Below are positions 5,581 to 13,925 of a DNA stretch of 18,004 nt, piece by piece. Positions within the stretch are counted from its first letter, which is position 1; each line of letters begins with the position of its first letter. The notes under the pieces are model-generated. The model saw only the letters and a list, made by a program, of their open reading frames with translations. It made no database searches and was not told where the DNA came from. Location of the stretch: the NCBI GenBank assembly GCA_002327405.1, contig DCVO01000132.1:30607-48610 (forward strand), given 5' to 3'. Made by a program: the position numbers and the translations under genes. The stretch comes from Thiobacillus sp. UBA2186. Its GTDB lineage: Bacteria; Pseudomonadota; Gammaproteobacteria; Burkholderiales; Thiobacillaceae.

Positions 5581-7029
5581 TCACGGTCTGGACGCGGTAT
5601 TCGTCCGGTCAGACATGGCATTCCCCGCGTCCGCTCCTCCTCCCAATACCGCATACAGCCGGACCTGACTGGCGACCTTGGCAAGGTGCAACGAAACCAG
5701 CCCCTGTTGCGCGGCGAAAAGGGCGCGTTGCGCGTCCAGCACGCTCATGTAGTTGTCGATGCCCCTGTCGTAGCGCAACATGGCCAGACGATAGGTGTCC
5801 GCCGAGGCGCTCACCAGGGATTGCTGGGCGGCGACTTGATCGTCGATGGTGCCTTGCACCGCCAGGGCGTCGGCCACCTCGCGGAATGCGGTCTGGATGG
5901 CCTTTTCATACTGGGTCAGGACGATTTCCCGCTCGGTCTTGCTGACCCGCAAGGCCGCCCACAAACGGGTGTCGAAGATCGGCAGGACGAACTGGGGCGT
6001 GAAGGCCCATGTCCCCGTCCCCGACTCGAACAGGCGGGAAAGCTGATCGCTCGCGGTACCGGCCACGGCGGTCAGGGAGATACGCGGGAACAGGGACGCG
6101 CGCGCCGCGCCGATGGAAGCATAGGCCCCCCTGAGGCGATGCTCGGCGGCGATGATGTCGGGCCGCCGCAATAGCACCTCGGAAGACAGTCCGGCGGCGA
6201 TCTCCCTGGGCGGCGCCACGCCCCCCAGATCCGGCGGCAGCCATTCGTCCCGCACGGGGGCTCCGGCCAGCAGGTCCAGGGCGTTGCGGTCCAGGGCCGT
6301 CAGCTGCGTGAAGCGGGCCAGCTCGACCCGCGCCGAATCGACCGGCGTTTGCGCGCGCTTGAGGTCCAGCTCGGTGGCTACGCCGATGTCGTAGCGCTTC
6401 TTGACCAGGTCATAGGCGGACTGCTGGCTCTCCAGGGTGGATCGGGCCAGCAGGAGGTTTTCCCGATCCGCCGCCAGGGTGAGGTAGACCCGTGCCACCT
6501 CGGCCACCAGGGCGATCTGGGCGCTGCGCCGGGCCTCGTCGGTGGCCAGGTACTCTTGCAGCGCTTGCTCGGAAAGATTGCGGATGCGTCCGAAAAAGTC
6601 CAGTTCCCACGCGGCGAAGCCCAGATCGACGCTGTAATTGCCCGAGGTGCGGGATTGTCCGGGCTGGAGGAGATCTTCGGAATCGCGCGACCGTCCCGCA
6701 GTGCCCTGAGCGGTGAACGCAGGATACAGTTCGCCGCGCTGGATGCCGTACATGCCCCGCGCCCGCTCCACATTCAGGGCTGCCAGGCGCAGATCGCGGT
6801 TGTTCTCCAGGGCCATGCCGATGATCTGTCGCAAGCTTTCGTCGGCGAAGAATTCTCCCCAGCGCAAGTCACCGGCGAACGGGGCATCCGCGGCCGGCTC
6901 CCGGTAGGCCGGGCCGGCGGGCCACTGGCTTGGCACCGGGGTCGCCGGCCGCAGGTATTCCGGGGCCAGGGAGCAACCGCCGAGGATGAGTCCGGCGCCG
7001 CAGGCGGCCAGCAGGATCGACTTACGCAT
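5581..7029 (-). CDS. RND efflux outer-membrane lipoprotein (OprM/NodT family)
   Basis: A 482-residue outer-membrane channel subunit of a tripartite drug exporter; trimers of this family form the beta-barrel plus periplasmic alpha-tunnel. A lipoprotein signal peptide is clear: MRKSILLAACGAGLILGGC with the lipobox LGGC and lipidated Cys19, followed by SLAPEYLRP. Two OEP repeats follow. The first includes DLRLAALNVERARGMYGIQRGELYP and the second begins at RRPDIIAAEHRLRGAYASIGAARASLFPRISL; each is rich in coiled-coil-forming helices. Length is normal for OprM relatives. Its ATG overlaps the stop of the permease gene by eight bases (ATGCGTAA), so translation is coupled. It may also serve the neighbouring EmrAB-type pump, which has no channel of its own (inference). 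Confidence 0.95.
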   Translation of the reverse strand: MRKSILLAACGAGLILGGCSLAPEYLRPATPVPSQWPAGPAYREPAADAPFAGDLRWGEFFADESLRQIIGMALENNRDLRLAALNVERARGMYGIQRGELYPAFTAQGTAGRSRDSEDLLQPGQSRTSGNYSVDLGFAAWELDFFGRIRNLSEQALQEYLATDEARRSAQIALVAEVARVYLTLAADRENLLLARSTLESQQSAYDLVKKRYDIGVATELDLKRAQTPVDSARVELARFTQLTALDRNALDLLAGAPVRDEWLPPDLGGVAPPREIAAGLSSEVLLRRPDIIAAEHRLRGAYASIGAARASLFPRISLTAVAGTASDQLSRLFESGTGTWAFTPQFVLPIFDTRLWAALRVSKTEREIVLTQYEKAIQTAFREVADALAVQGTIDDQVAAQQSLVSASADTYRLAMLRYDRGIDNYMSVLDAQRALFAAQQGLVSLHLAKVASQVRLYAVLGGGADAGNAMSDRTNTASRP

Positions 7030-10000
7030 GGGCTTCTCCTTCGGATGCGGCCACGGTGGCGCCGCCGGCGGGTTTGTTCCGCCTGCCCAGCGCCTTGAAG
7101 ATCAGCACATAGAACAGGGGCGCGAAGAAAATCACCAGCAGGGTGGAAGTCACCATGCCGCCCAGCACCGACACGCCGATGGCGTTCTGCGCGCCCGAGC
7201 CGGCGCCGCCGGTCAGGGCCAGGGGCAGAACGCCGATGCCGAAGGCCAGCGAGGTCATGACGATGGGCCGCAGCCGCAGTTTCGCCGCCTCCAGCGTCGC
7301 TTCGACCAAGCCGGCGCCGGCCTCCACTCGCGCCTTGGCGAATTGCACGATCAGGATGGCGTTCTTGGTGGTGAGGCCCAGGGTGGTCAGCAGGCCGATC
7401 TGGAAATAGACGTCGTTGGCCATCCCCTGGGCGCCGGAGGCGATGACGCCGCCGATGACGCCCAAAGGCAGCGTCAGCATGATGGCGATGGGGACCGGCC
7501 AGCTCTCGTACAGGGCCGCCAGGCACAGGAAGATGACGAAAACGGAGAAGGCATACAACAGCGGAGCCTGGGAACCGGCGATGCGTTCCTGGTAGGACAG
7601 CCCCGTCCAGTCGTAGCCAACCTCCCTGGGCAGCTTGGCGACGATGTCCTCCATGGCCTGCATGGCGTCGCCGGTGCTGTAGCCGGGCGCGGGCTCGCCC
7701 CAGATGTTGATGGAGGGAAAGGCGTTGAAGCGTTCCAGCTTGGGCGAACCCTGGGTCCAGCGTCCGCTGGCGAAGGCGGTGAACGGCACCATCTTGCCAT
7801 CCCGGTTGCGCACCCGCAGCCTTTCCAGATCGCCGGGCAGCATGCGGTAGGGGATGTCGGCCTGCAGGTAAACCTTCTTCACCCGGCCGGCCTGGACGAA
7901 GTCGTTCACGTAGGAACCGCCGAAGGCCGCGGCGATGGTGTTGTGGATGGCGCTGATCGGCACCCCCATGGCGCCGGCCTTTTCCCAATCCACGTCGACC
8001 CGATATTCGGACACGTCCTCCATGCCGTTCGGCCGGACCCGGGTCAGGCGCGGATCCTGGGAGGCCATGCCGAGCACCTGATTGCGCACCGCCATCAGCT
8101 GCTGGTGGCCCAGGCCGCCCCGGTCCTGGAGTTGGAAATCGAAGCCGGTGGCGTTGCCCAGCTCGATCACCGACGGCGGCGGGAAGGCGAACACCATGGC
8201 GTCCTTGTACTGGGAGAATACGCCCATGGCCCGCCCGGCGATGGCCTTGACCTTGAGGTCCGGCCGCTGACGTTCATCCCAGTCCTTCAGCATGGCGAAG
8301 CCGAAGGCCACGTTCTGTCCCTGGCCGGAGAAACTGGAGCCGGCGACGCCCAGGAAGGATTTCACCGTCTCTTTCTCGTTGGTGAGGAAATGGTCGCGCA
8401 CCCGGTTCATGACCGCCTGGCTCTGTTCCAGGGTCGAGCCCACCGGCAGGATGGCCTGCACCAGCAGGATGCCCTGGTCCTCGTCCGGCAGATAACCCGT
8501 GGGCATGCGCGCGAACAGGACGCCCAGCCCGGCGACGATCATGACGTAGACGACCACGTAGCGCAGCTTTCTGGCCAGGACGTGCCCGACCACGCGCACG
8601 TACCAGTCGCGGAACCGGAAGAAGGTGTGGTCGAACCAGACGAAAAACGGACGCAGGAACCAGATGGCGCCTTCGGCCGCCTCGTGGCCCTTGGCCACGG
8701 GCTTGAGGAAGGTGGCGCACAGCACGGGGGTCAGCACCAGGGCCACCACCACCGACAACAACATGGCGGCGGCGACGGTGACCGAGAACTGGCGGTAAAT
8801 GACGCCCGTGGAGCCGGGGAAGAAGGCCATGGGCAGGAATACCGCCGCCAGCACCACCCCGATGCCGATCAGGGCCGGGGTGATCTGTTCCATGGACTTG
8901 GCGGTGGCCTCGCGCGGCGACAGGCCCTCCTCGCTCATGATGCGCTCGACGTTTTCCACCACCACGATGGCATCGTCCACCAGCAAGCCGATGGCCAGCA
9001 CCATGGCGAACATGGTCAGCATGTTGATGGAGAACCCGAACAGGCCCAGCACGGCGAAGGTGCCCAGCAGCACCACCGGCACGGCGATGGTGGGAATCAG
9101 GGTGGCGCGGAAGGTGCCCATGAACAGCCACATGATGACGAACACCAGGGCGATGGCCTCGAACAGGGCCTTGACCACTTCTTCGATGGCCACCTTGGTG
9201 AAGGGCGTGGTGTCGTAGGGATAGATGACCTTCATGCCGGGGGGGAAGAACTGGCTCATCTCCGCCAGCTTCTTCTTGACGTTGTCGGCCGTTTCCAGGG
9301 CGTTGGCCCCGGAGGCCTGACGGATGGCCATCGCGGCGGAGGGCTTGCCCATGTAATTGGCGACGATGTCGTAGCGCTCGGTGCCCAATTCCGTGCGGCC
9401 GATGTCGCGGACCCGCACCACGGAACCATCGGCGTTGGTGCGGATGGGGATGGCGGCGAATTCCTCCGGCGTCTGCAACAAATGCTGCACGACGATGGCC
9501 GCGTTCATGCGCTGGCCCGGCAGGGCGGGGGCGCCGCCAAACTGGCCGGCGGAGACCTCCACGTTGTAGGAGCGCAGCGCGCCGAGCACTTCTTCCAGGG
9601 TGAGGCCGAAATTGGTCAGCTTGTCCGGCTCCACCCAGACCCGCATGGCGTATTGGGTTCCGAAGTTCTCCACCTCGCCGACGCCCGGCACCCGCGAAAG
9701 AATTTTTTCCAGGTTCGACTGGGCATAGTCCCGCAGGTCCTCGCCGCTCATGCTCCCGTCCTCGGAGATGAGTCCGACGATCATCAGGTAGTTGCGGGTG
9801 GACTTGCTCACCTTCACGCCCTGCTGCTGCACCACCTCCGGCAGGCTGGCCAGGGCGAGCTGGAGCTTGTTCTGCACCTGGGACCAGGCAATGTCCGGGT
9901 CGGTACCGGCCTGGAAGGTCAGTTCGAGGCGGGAGGAGCCCGAGGAAGAACTGACGCCCGAGAGGTACAGCATGCCGTCGAGGCCGGTCATCTTTTGTTC

Positions 10001-10198
10001 GATGATCTGGGTGACGGTGTTTTCCACCGTTTCCGCCGAAGCGCCCGGGAAGAAGGCATCGATCGCGATGGACGGCGGGGCGATGGGCGGATACTGGGAG
10101 ATGGGCAGGTTCTGGATGGCCAGGCCGCCCGCGGCCATCATGGCGATGGCGATGACCCAGGCGAACACCGGACGGGCCAGGAAGAATTTGGATAGCAT
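7022..10198 (-). CDS. RND multidrug efflux permease, HAE1 family (AcrB/MexB-like)
   Basis: A 1058-residue inner-membrane proton/drug antiporter, full length for the family. It begins MLSKFFLARPVFAWVIAIAM (first membrane helix), then the porter-domain sequence PPSIAIDAFFPGASAETVEN. The proton-relay aspartates are Asp408 and Asp409 in GLLVDDAIVVVENVERI (fourth helix), and the partner lysine lies in GLTTKNAILIVQFAKARVEAG. Two large periplasmic loops and about 12 membrane helices follow the usual RND pattern. The ATG at 10198 is preceded by AAGGGG a few bases upstream and starts only 10 bases after the adaptor stop. Substrates cannot be read from sequence, but the HAE1 features and the lipoprotein channel point to amphiphilic drugs, dyes, solvents or bile-like compounds. 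Confidence 0.97.
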   Translation of the reverse strand: MLSKFFLARPVFAWVIAIAMMAAGGLAIQNLPISQYPPIAPPSIAIDAFFPGASAETVENTVTQIIEQKMTGLDGMLYLSGVSSSSGSSRLELTFQAGTDPDIAWSQVQNKLQLALASLPEVVQQQGVKVSKSTRNYLMIVGLISEDGSMSGEDLRDYAQSNLEKILSRVPGVGEVENFGTQYAMRVWVEPDKLTNFGLTLEEVLGALRSYNVEVSAGQFGGAPALPGQRMNAAIVVQHLLQTPEEFAAIPIRTNADGSVVRVRDIGRTELGTERYDIVANYMGKPSAAMAIRQASGANALETADNVKKKLAEMSQFFPPGMKVIYPYDTTPFTKVAIEEVVKALFEAIALVFVIMWLFMGTFRATLIPTIAVPVVLLGTFAVLGLFGFSINMLTMFAMVLAIGLLVDDAIVVVENVERIMSEEGLSPREATAKSMEQITPALIGIGVVLAAVFLPMAFFPGSTGVIYRQFSVTVAAAMLLSVVVALVLTPVLCATFLKPVAKGHEAAEGAIWFLRPFFVWFDHTFFRFRDWYVRVVGHVLARKLRYVVVYVMIVAGLGVLFARMPTGYLPDEDQGILLVQAILPVGSTLEQSQAVMNRVRDHFLTNEKETVKSFLGVAGSSFSGQGQNVAFGFAMLKDWDERQRPDLKVKAIAGRAMGVFSQYKDAMVFAFPPPSVIELGNATGFDFQLQDRGGLGHQQLMAVRNQVLGMASQDPRLTRVRPNGMEDVSEYRVDVDWEKAGAMGVPISAIHNTIAAAFGGSYVNDFVQAGRVKKVYLQADIPYRMLPGDLERLRVRNRDGKMVPFTAFASGRWTQGSPKLERFNAFPSINIWGEPAPGYSTGDAMQAMEDIVAKLPREVGYDWTGLSYQERIAGSQAPLLYAFSVFVIFLCLAALYESWPVPIAIMLTLPLGVIGGVIASGAQGMANDVYFQIGLLTTLGLTTKNAILIVQFAKARVEAGAGLVEATLEAAKLRLRPIVMTSLAFGIGVLPLALTGGAGSGAQNAIGVSVLGGMVTSTLLVIFFAPLFYVLIFKALGRRNKPAGGATVAASEGEAHA

Positions 10199-10208
10199 CG
10201 CTTGCCCC

Positions 10209-11414
10209 TTACTTTCCGCCGGCGGCCGGGCGCGCCCTGGCCGGGCCCGATTCAGCTCCCCCGAACGGCGTGGCCTTGACGGTCACCGGCGTGCCCGGCC
10301 GCAGCCTCTGCAAGACCTGCAGGCCCTCGACGATGACCCGGTCGCCGGCCGCAAGGCCCGAAACGACCAGCCACTGGTCCCCGATTTCCCGCTCCAGGGT
10401 CAGCATGCGCAGGCCCACCTTGCCCCCGTCCTCGACGACCATGACGTAGGGTTCGCCCTTCGGATTGCGCATCACTGCCTGTTGCGGCGCCAGGATGGCC
10501 TGCTCCTTCACGCCTTCCTTGACCTGGGCCCGAACGAACATCTTGGGCAACAGCGTTCCCTGGGGATTGGGGAAGACCATGCGCAGGGTCACCGAACCGG
10601 TGCTGGGATCCACCGAAATGTCCCGGAACTGCAAGGTGCCGGCGTGGGCGTAGGATGAGCCGTCCTCCAGGAACAGCCCTACCTTGTTCTGGCCGTTGCC
10701 GCCCTGGTTCAGGCCGCCCGCCTCCATGCGCCTTTTCAGACGCAGCAGGTCCGAGGTGGATTGGGGCACGTCCACGTAGATCGGATCCAGTTGCTGGATG
10801 GTGGTCAGCGCCGCCGCTTGATAGGCGGTGACGATGGCGCCTTCGGTCACGTCGGACTTTCCGATGCGTCCGGTGATGGGGGCCCGGATGGCGGTATATC
10901 CCAGGTTGATGCGCGCCGACTCCACCTGCGCCTTCCATGACGCGATGTCGGCCTCCACCTGCTTCAAGGCGCCGGAGGCGTCGTCGTAGTCCTGCTGGCT
11001 GACCGCCTTGTCCGCCAGCAATTCCTTGAATCTTTCCGCCCTGGCCCTGATCGACGGCAGGTTGGCCTCGGCCCGTGCCAATGCAGCGCGGGCGTTGTCC
11101 AACGCCGCCTGGAACGGCGCCGGGTCGATCTGATAAAGCATTTGCCCGGCTTTGACCTCGGCGCCTTCGGTGAACAGACGCTTCAGTATCAGTCCGTTGA
11201 CCTGGGGGCGGATTTCGGCAATACGCAAGGGAGAGGTGCGCCCCGGCAATTCGGTCGTCAAGGCGACCGCGCGAGGCTGGATCGTGACCACAGCCACTTG
11301 TGGCGCCGGCGGTGGCGCCGGCGGTGGCGCCTTGTCACAGCCCGCCAGCATGAAGCCGGCCGACAACACCAGGAAAACCGCGTTTCGGTGAAACGGCGTT
11401 CTGGGAATTCGCAT
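10209..11414 (-). CDS. RND periplasmic adaptor lipoprotein (AcrA/MexA-like)
   Basis: The start at 11414 gives a 401-residue protein with a lipoprotein signal (MRIPRTPFHRNAVFLVLSAG then FMLAGC, lipidated Cys26) and a GGAGA site seven bases upstream. The longer open frame would bury the signal, so it is rejected. A short Pro/Ala linker (APPPAPPPAP) precedes the first barrel strand. The lipoyl half-motif IRPQVNGLILKRLFTEGAEV and the coiled-coil hairpin ALDNARAALARAEANL to VEADIASWKAQVESARINL follow. GYTAIRAPITGRIG closes the lipoyl domain, and the beta-barrel and membrane-proximal domains complete it. It bridges permease and outer-membrane channel. It is the first gene of the three-gene operon. 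Confidence 0.95.
   Translation of the reverse strand: MRIPRTPFHRNAVFLVLSAGFMLAGCDKAPPPAPPPAPQVAVVTIQPRAVALTTELPGRTSPLRIAEIRPQVNGLILKRLFTEGAEVKAGQMLYQIDPAPFQAALDNARAALARAEANLPSIRARAERFKELLADKAVSQQDYDDASGALKQVEADIASWKAQVESARINLGYTAIRAPITGRIGKSDVTEGAIVTAYQAAALTTIQQLDPIYVDVPQSTSDLLRLKRRMEAGGLNQGGNGQNKVGLFLEDGSSYAHAGTLQFRDISVDPSTGSVTLRMVFPNPQGTLLPKMFVRAQVKEGVKEQAILAPQQAVMRNPKGEPYVMVVEDGGKVGLRMLTLEREIGDQWLVVSGLAAGDRVIVEGLQVLQRLRPGTPVTVKATPFGGAESGPARARPAAGGK
11301..11331. repeat. 12-bp tandem repeat encoding the Pro/Ala linker of the RND adaptor
   Basis: TGGCGCCGGCGG occurs twice head to tail (11301-11324) followed by a partial third copy TGGCGCC. It encodes the APPP repeats just after the lipidated cysteine. 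Slippage here would change linker length without disturbing the frame. Confidence 0.8.
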
Positions 11415-11559
11415 CGGTTGATCTCCGCAAATGGCTTGGCCGAGGCAGGCAGACCGCATTCCTGGCCGCGGTTTCCGCCTGTCGACACGGGGGCGTTCCT
11501 GGTCTTTCAAAGGGTTGTGGGTCATGGAGCGGGAGTTGTCTGGATGGTATGGAGCGAGC

Positions 11560-11588
11560 ATTGTATTGAACGTTCGTTTGAATTAATA
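11560..11588 (-). promoter_or_regulatory. Candidate promoter and palindromic operator of the RND operon
   Basis: On the minus strand TACAAT (11565-11560) is a good -10 hexamer, with a weak -35-like TATTAA about 17 bp upstream. The spacer carries GAACGTTC (11568-11575), a perfect 8-bp palindrome inside TTCAAACGAACGTTCAA. Sites of this general kind are common operators of TetR/AcrR-type repressors of RND pumps, yet no such gene is adjacent. The leader to the adaptor start would be about 140 nt. Promoter and operator are inferred from pattern only. Confidence 0.4.
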
Positions 11589-12056
11589 GGGGGATGATGT
11601 CGTGGTGCGCCCTGACCCGGCCGTCGTGCCCGGAACGGCCACCAACAGGCTGCATGGCGCGTGGGCGAGCAGCGAGGCGCCGACCGAGCCGCGCCACCAC
11701 CGGGCCAGCGCGCTCTGTTCGCGGTGACCGACCACGATCAGGTCCGCCCCCACCTCGCGCGCCATGCGGCCGATCTCCTCGGCGGGGTTGCCTGCGGCAA
11801 CGCGCGTTTCGACGGAAAGCCCCGCCCGCCGCAACTCTTCCGCGCCCTCCGTCAGTACGCGGCGCACTTCCTGATATTCACGCTCCGGCACGTCCGAGGG
11901 CGCCGCCGCTTCGGCGAGCGCGACACCCAGCTCATGGGCGACGACGGCGAGGAGACAGACACGGGCCTGGCAAAGCAAGGCCAGCTCGGCTCCCTGATGC
12001 AGCGCCTCATGGCCTTGCCGGCTGCCGTCATAGGCCAGCAGGATCGTCCGGTACAT
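11583..12056 (-). CDS. Universal stress protein, UspA family
   Basis: A 157-residue single-domain Usp. The fold signature opens with MYRTILLAYDGSRQGHEALHQG and the nucleotide-binding Asp10. It closes with ADLIVVGHREQSALARWWRGS and the final strand APCSLLVAVP. The usual ATP motif G-2x-G-9x-G-S/T is altered here: Gly110 and Gly123-Ser124 are present but the second glycine is Glu113. ATP binding may therefore be weakened. The C-terminal tail after residue 141 is polar. AAGGAG lies about nine bases before the ATG at 12056. The gene is monocistronic, divergent from marR, and its stop reaches into the RND promoter region. The role in stress tolerance is known for the family only in general terms. 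Confidence 0.9.
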   Translation of the reverse strand: MYRTILLAYDGSRQGHEALHQGAELALLCQARVCLLAVVAHELGVALAEAAAPSDVPEREYQEVRRVLTEGAEELRRAGLSVETRVAAGNPAEEIGRMAREVGADLIVVGHREQSALARWWRGSVGASLLAHAPCSLLVAVPGTTAGSGRTTTSSPY

Positions 12057-12149
12057 TTTGTGGTTCTCCTTGAGGTATTGGCCCGAGAAAAAGCGTTCCC
12101 GCGCCAGGTTGCGGACAAAGCGATCGCTCGGGCTTTGTCTCCATTCACA

Positions 12150-12169
12150 TTCAGTCAGTTTCAGTCAGT
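12150..12169. repeat. Tandem direct decamer TTCAGTCAGT x2
   Basis: TTCAGTCAGT occurs at 12150-12159 and again at 12160-12169, followed by CTGGTTCAAT. Exact two-copy spacing of 10 bp puts both on the same helical face, which would suit a regulator site. It may also be chance slippage. Confidence 0.6.
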
Positions 12170-12203
12170 CTGGTTCAATCCGTCTGGACATTCGATAGAT
12201 AGC

Positions 12204-12220
12204 TAATTATCATATTATTA
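12204..12220. promoter_or_regulatory. Candidate MarR operator
   Basis: TAATTATCATATTATTA is an imperfect 17-bp palindrome in which six of the seven outermost pairs match. It lies 28 bp before the marR start in an AT-rich stretch. MarR proteins usually bind AT-rich dyads of this size next to their own gene, so autoregulation is plausible. No consensus match is claimed. Confidence 0.4.
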
Positions 12221-12247
12221 TGAAAAATTTATTCCGGCAATGATTGA

Positions 12248-12730
12248 ATGAAACGGCCTCTCAGCGATCAGGAACGATTCGGCCTCCACCTCGGGCTGGC
12301 CGCCCGGCTGTGGCGCGCCGAGATCGACCGGCGGCTGGCCGCCTTCGGCCTCAACGAATCCCGCGGCTTGACGCTGTTGCATCTTTACCGCCTGGCCGAA
12401 ACGGCAACCCAGCGCGAACTGGCCGATGCGGTGGGGGTGCGGGGGCCGACCCTGGTGCACACCCTGGACTGGCTCGAAGCCGAGGGGCTGATCGAGCGCC
12501 GGCCGGAAGCCTGTGACCGCCGCACCAAGTCGGTTCACCTGCGCGCGCAGGCCGCCCCCGTTCTGGAATGCATCGAAACGACCCTGGCGGCGGTGCGCGC
12601 GGAGCTTCTCGCCGGCCTTTCCCCGGGCGAGGTGGCGACCTGCCTGAAGGTCTTCGAGCAGATCATCGGCAAGCTGGGCGGCACACCAAAAGCGATGCAC
12701 ATTGCGCACGAAACCCCGAAGGACAGCTAA
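12248..12730 (+). CDS. MarR-family transcriptional regulator
   Basis: A 160-residue dimeric winged-helix regulator. The DNA-binding domain spans about residues 40-100. The helix-turn-helix reads TQRELADAVGVRGPTLVHTLDWLEAEGLIERR (about 54-85), and the wing has the family Asp90-Arg91-Arg92 in CDRRTKSVHL. The ATG at 12248 has no good ribosome site upstream; instead a three-codon frame (ATG ATT GAA TGA, 12240-12251) overlaps it. It is the first gene of a tightly packed operon, ending four bases before the emrA start, so it is expected to repress the exporter until a ligand such as a phenolic compound or drug binds. The ligand is unknown. Confidence 0.92.
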   Translation: MKRPLSDQERFGLHLGLAARLWRAEIDRRLAAFGLNESRGLTLLHLYRLAETATQRELADAVGVRGPTLVHTLDWLEAEGLIERRPEACDRRTKSVHLRAQAAPVLECIETTLAAVRAELLAGLSPGEVATCLKVFEQIIGKLGGTPKAMHIAHETPKDS

Positions 12731-12734
12731 AGCC

Positions 12735-13925
12735 ATGGACCCGCATGCAAGCCAGCCGGAGCGCCCAAGCGGCGCTTTGCAGAACGATCCGCAAACAGCC
12801 CGCGACCAGGAGACGGAGCCCGTGTCGGCAGCGTTTTCCCCGCCCGCCCGCATCCGGCCGTGGCGACGGTATGGCGCGATCCTGGCGGCGCTTTTGGTGC
12901 TCGGCGCCGGCGCCTGGTGGCTGTGGCAACAACTCACCCACGTCTTCGTCACGGATGCCCGCGTTGCAGCCGACGTCGTTGCCGTGAGCAGCCGGGTTCC
13001 CGGCTGGGTCGCCGCCCGCGAGTTCATTGCCGGCGATGCCGTGCGCAAAGGCGGCGTCCTGGTGCGCATCGACGACCGCGAAAGCCGCCTGCTGGTGCAG
13101 GAACTCGATGCGCAACTGGCGGGAATCCCCCGCCGCCGGGAGGAGATCGAAGCCCGCATCACGCTCATCGACCGTCAGACGCAAAGCCGCATCGCCGCCC
13201 AACAGGCGGCGGCAAGGGCCGCGAAGGCCGCGCTGGCGGCAGCGGCGGCGCAACGCGATCTGGCCGGACTGGACAATGATCGGTCCGAGGAACTGGCACC
13301 CCTCGGGGCCGTCTCCCGCGAGCGCCTGGACCAGACGCGGGCGGCGCTGGAGACGGCGAGCCAACAGGTGTCGAGCGCCCAGGCGAACCTGGAAAACGCC
13401 CGCGCCGCCCTGGCCGAGGCCGAAGCGGCGCGCCAGGAGCTCGTGGTGCTGCAGCGCCAGCTGGCCGAGCTGGATCCGGAAGAGGAGCGGCTGCGCGCGC
13501 AACGGCAGCGCGCGGCGCTCGATCTGGCCGACCGCACCATCGTCATGCCCTTCGCCGGCGTGGTGGACCAGACCTTCGTGGACAAGGGCGAATACGTCAC
13601 CCCGGGCCAGCGCCTGCTGATGATCCATGATCCCGAGCGCGTGCGCGTCGAGGCGAACGTCAAGGAGACCGACATCCGCTACTTCCGCCCCGGCAAGACC
13701 GTGACGATCACGGTCGATGCCCTGCCGGGGCGGCGCTTCGAGGGCACGGTCGTGCGCGTGGGGCAGGCGGCGACCAGCGAGTTCGCCCTGCTGCCCAACC
13801 CGAATCCGAGCGGCAACTTCACCAAGATCACCCAACGCCTGCCGGTGCGCATCGCCGTGCGGCAGGCGGGCGGCGCGCTCAAGCCGGGCATGATGGTGGA
13901 GCTGGAGGCCGGGACCGGTGACTAG
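12735..13925 (+). CDS. emrA: EmrA/HlyD-type membrane fusion protein
   Basis: The start at 12735 gives a 396-residue protein four bases after the marR stop, with AAGGA about ten bases upstream. A cytoplasmic tail of about 45 residues precedes one membrane helix (YGAILAALLVLGAGAWWLW, about 46-64). The first lipoyl half-motif is TDARVAADVVAVSSRVPGWV, in the characteristic EmrA position right after the helix. A long Ala-rich coiled coil (about residues 120-260) follows, then the second half-motif RTIVMPFAGVVDQTFVDKGEYV and the beta-barrel. This anchored adaptor couples an inner-membrane MFS pump to an outer-membrane channel. Its last eight bases overlap the emrB start. The gene name reflects family and context, not a verified ortholog. 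Confidence 0.92.
   Translation: MDPHASQPERPSGALQNDPQTARDQETEPVSAAFSPPARIRPWRRYGAILAALLVLGAGAWWLWQQLTHVFVTDARVAADVVAVSSRVPGWVAAREFIAGDAVRKGGVLVRIDDRESRLLVQELDAQLAGIPRRREEIEARITLIDRQTQSRIAAQQAAARAAKAALAAAAAQRDLAGLDNDRSEELAPLGAVSRERLDQTRAALETASQQVSSAQANLENARAALAEAEAARQELVVLQRQLAELDPEEERLRAQRQRAALDLADRTIVMPFAGVVDQTFVDKGEYVTPGQRLLMIHDPERVRVEANVKETDIRYFRPGKTVTITVDALPGRRFEGTVVRVGQAATSEFALLPNPNPSGNFTKITQRLPVRIAVRQAGGALKPGMMVELEAGTGD

Larger units (their letters stand above)
12057..12247. promoter_or_regulatory. Divergent uspA / marR-emrAB intergenic region
   Basis: A 191-bp spacer holding both promoters. The marR-proximal part (about 12193-12236) is strikingly AT-rich for this GC-rich DNA, suggesting the promoter of the marR-emrAB operon. 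The middle carries a tandem decamer repeat and the marR-proximal part an imperfect palindrome, both listed separately. No RNA gene is seen. Confidence 0.5.

Noticed and set aside
4946..5668. Open frames running across the MITE-like element
   Set aside because: They cross the element boundaries, have Arg/Ser/Ala-rich composition and show no transposase motif.
6986..10195. Plus-strand open frame of over 1000 codons antisense to the RND permease
   Set aside because: High-GC codon bias on the minus strand keeps this frame open. Its sequence is low-complexity His/Gly/Asp/Gln-rich and the minus strand has unmistakable RND motifs.
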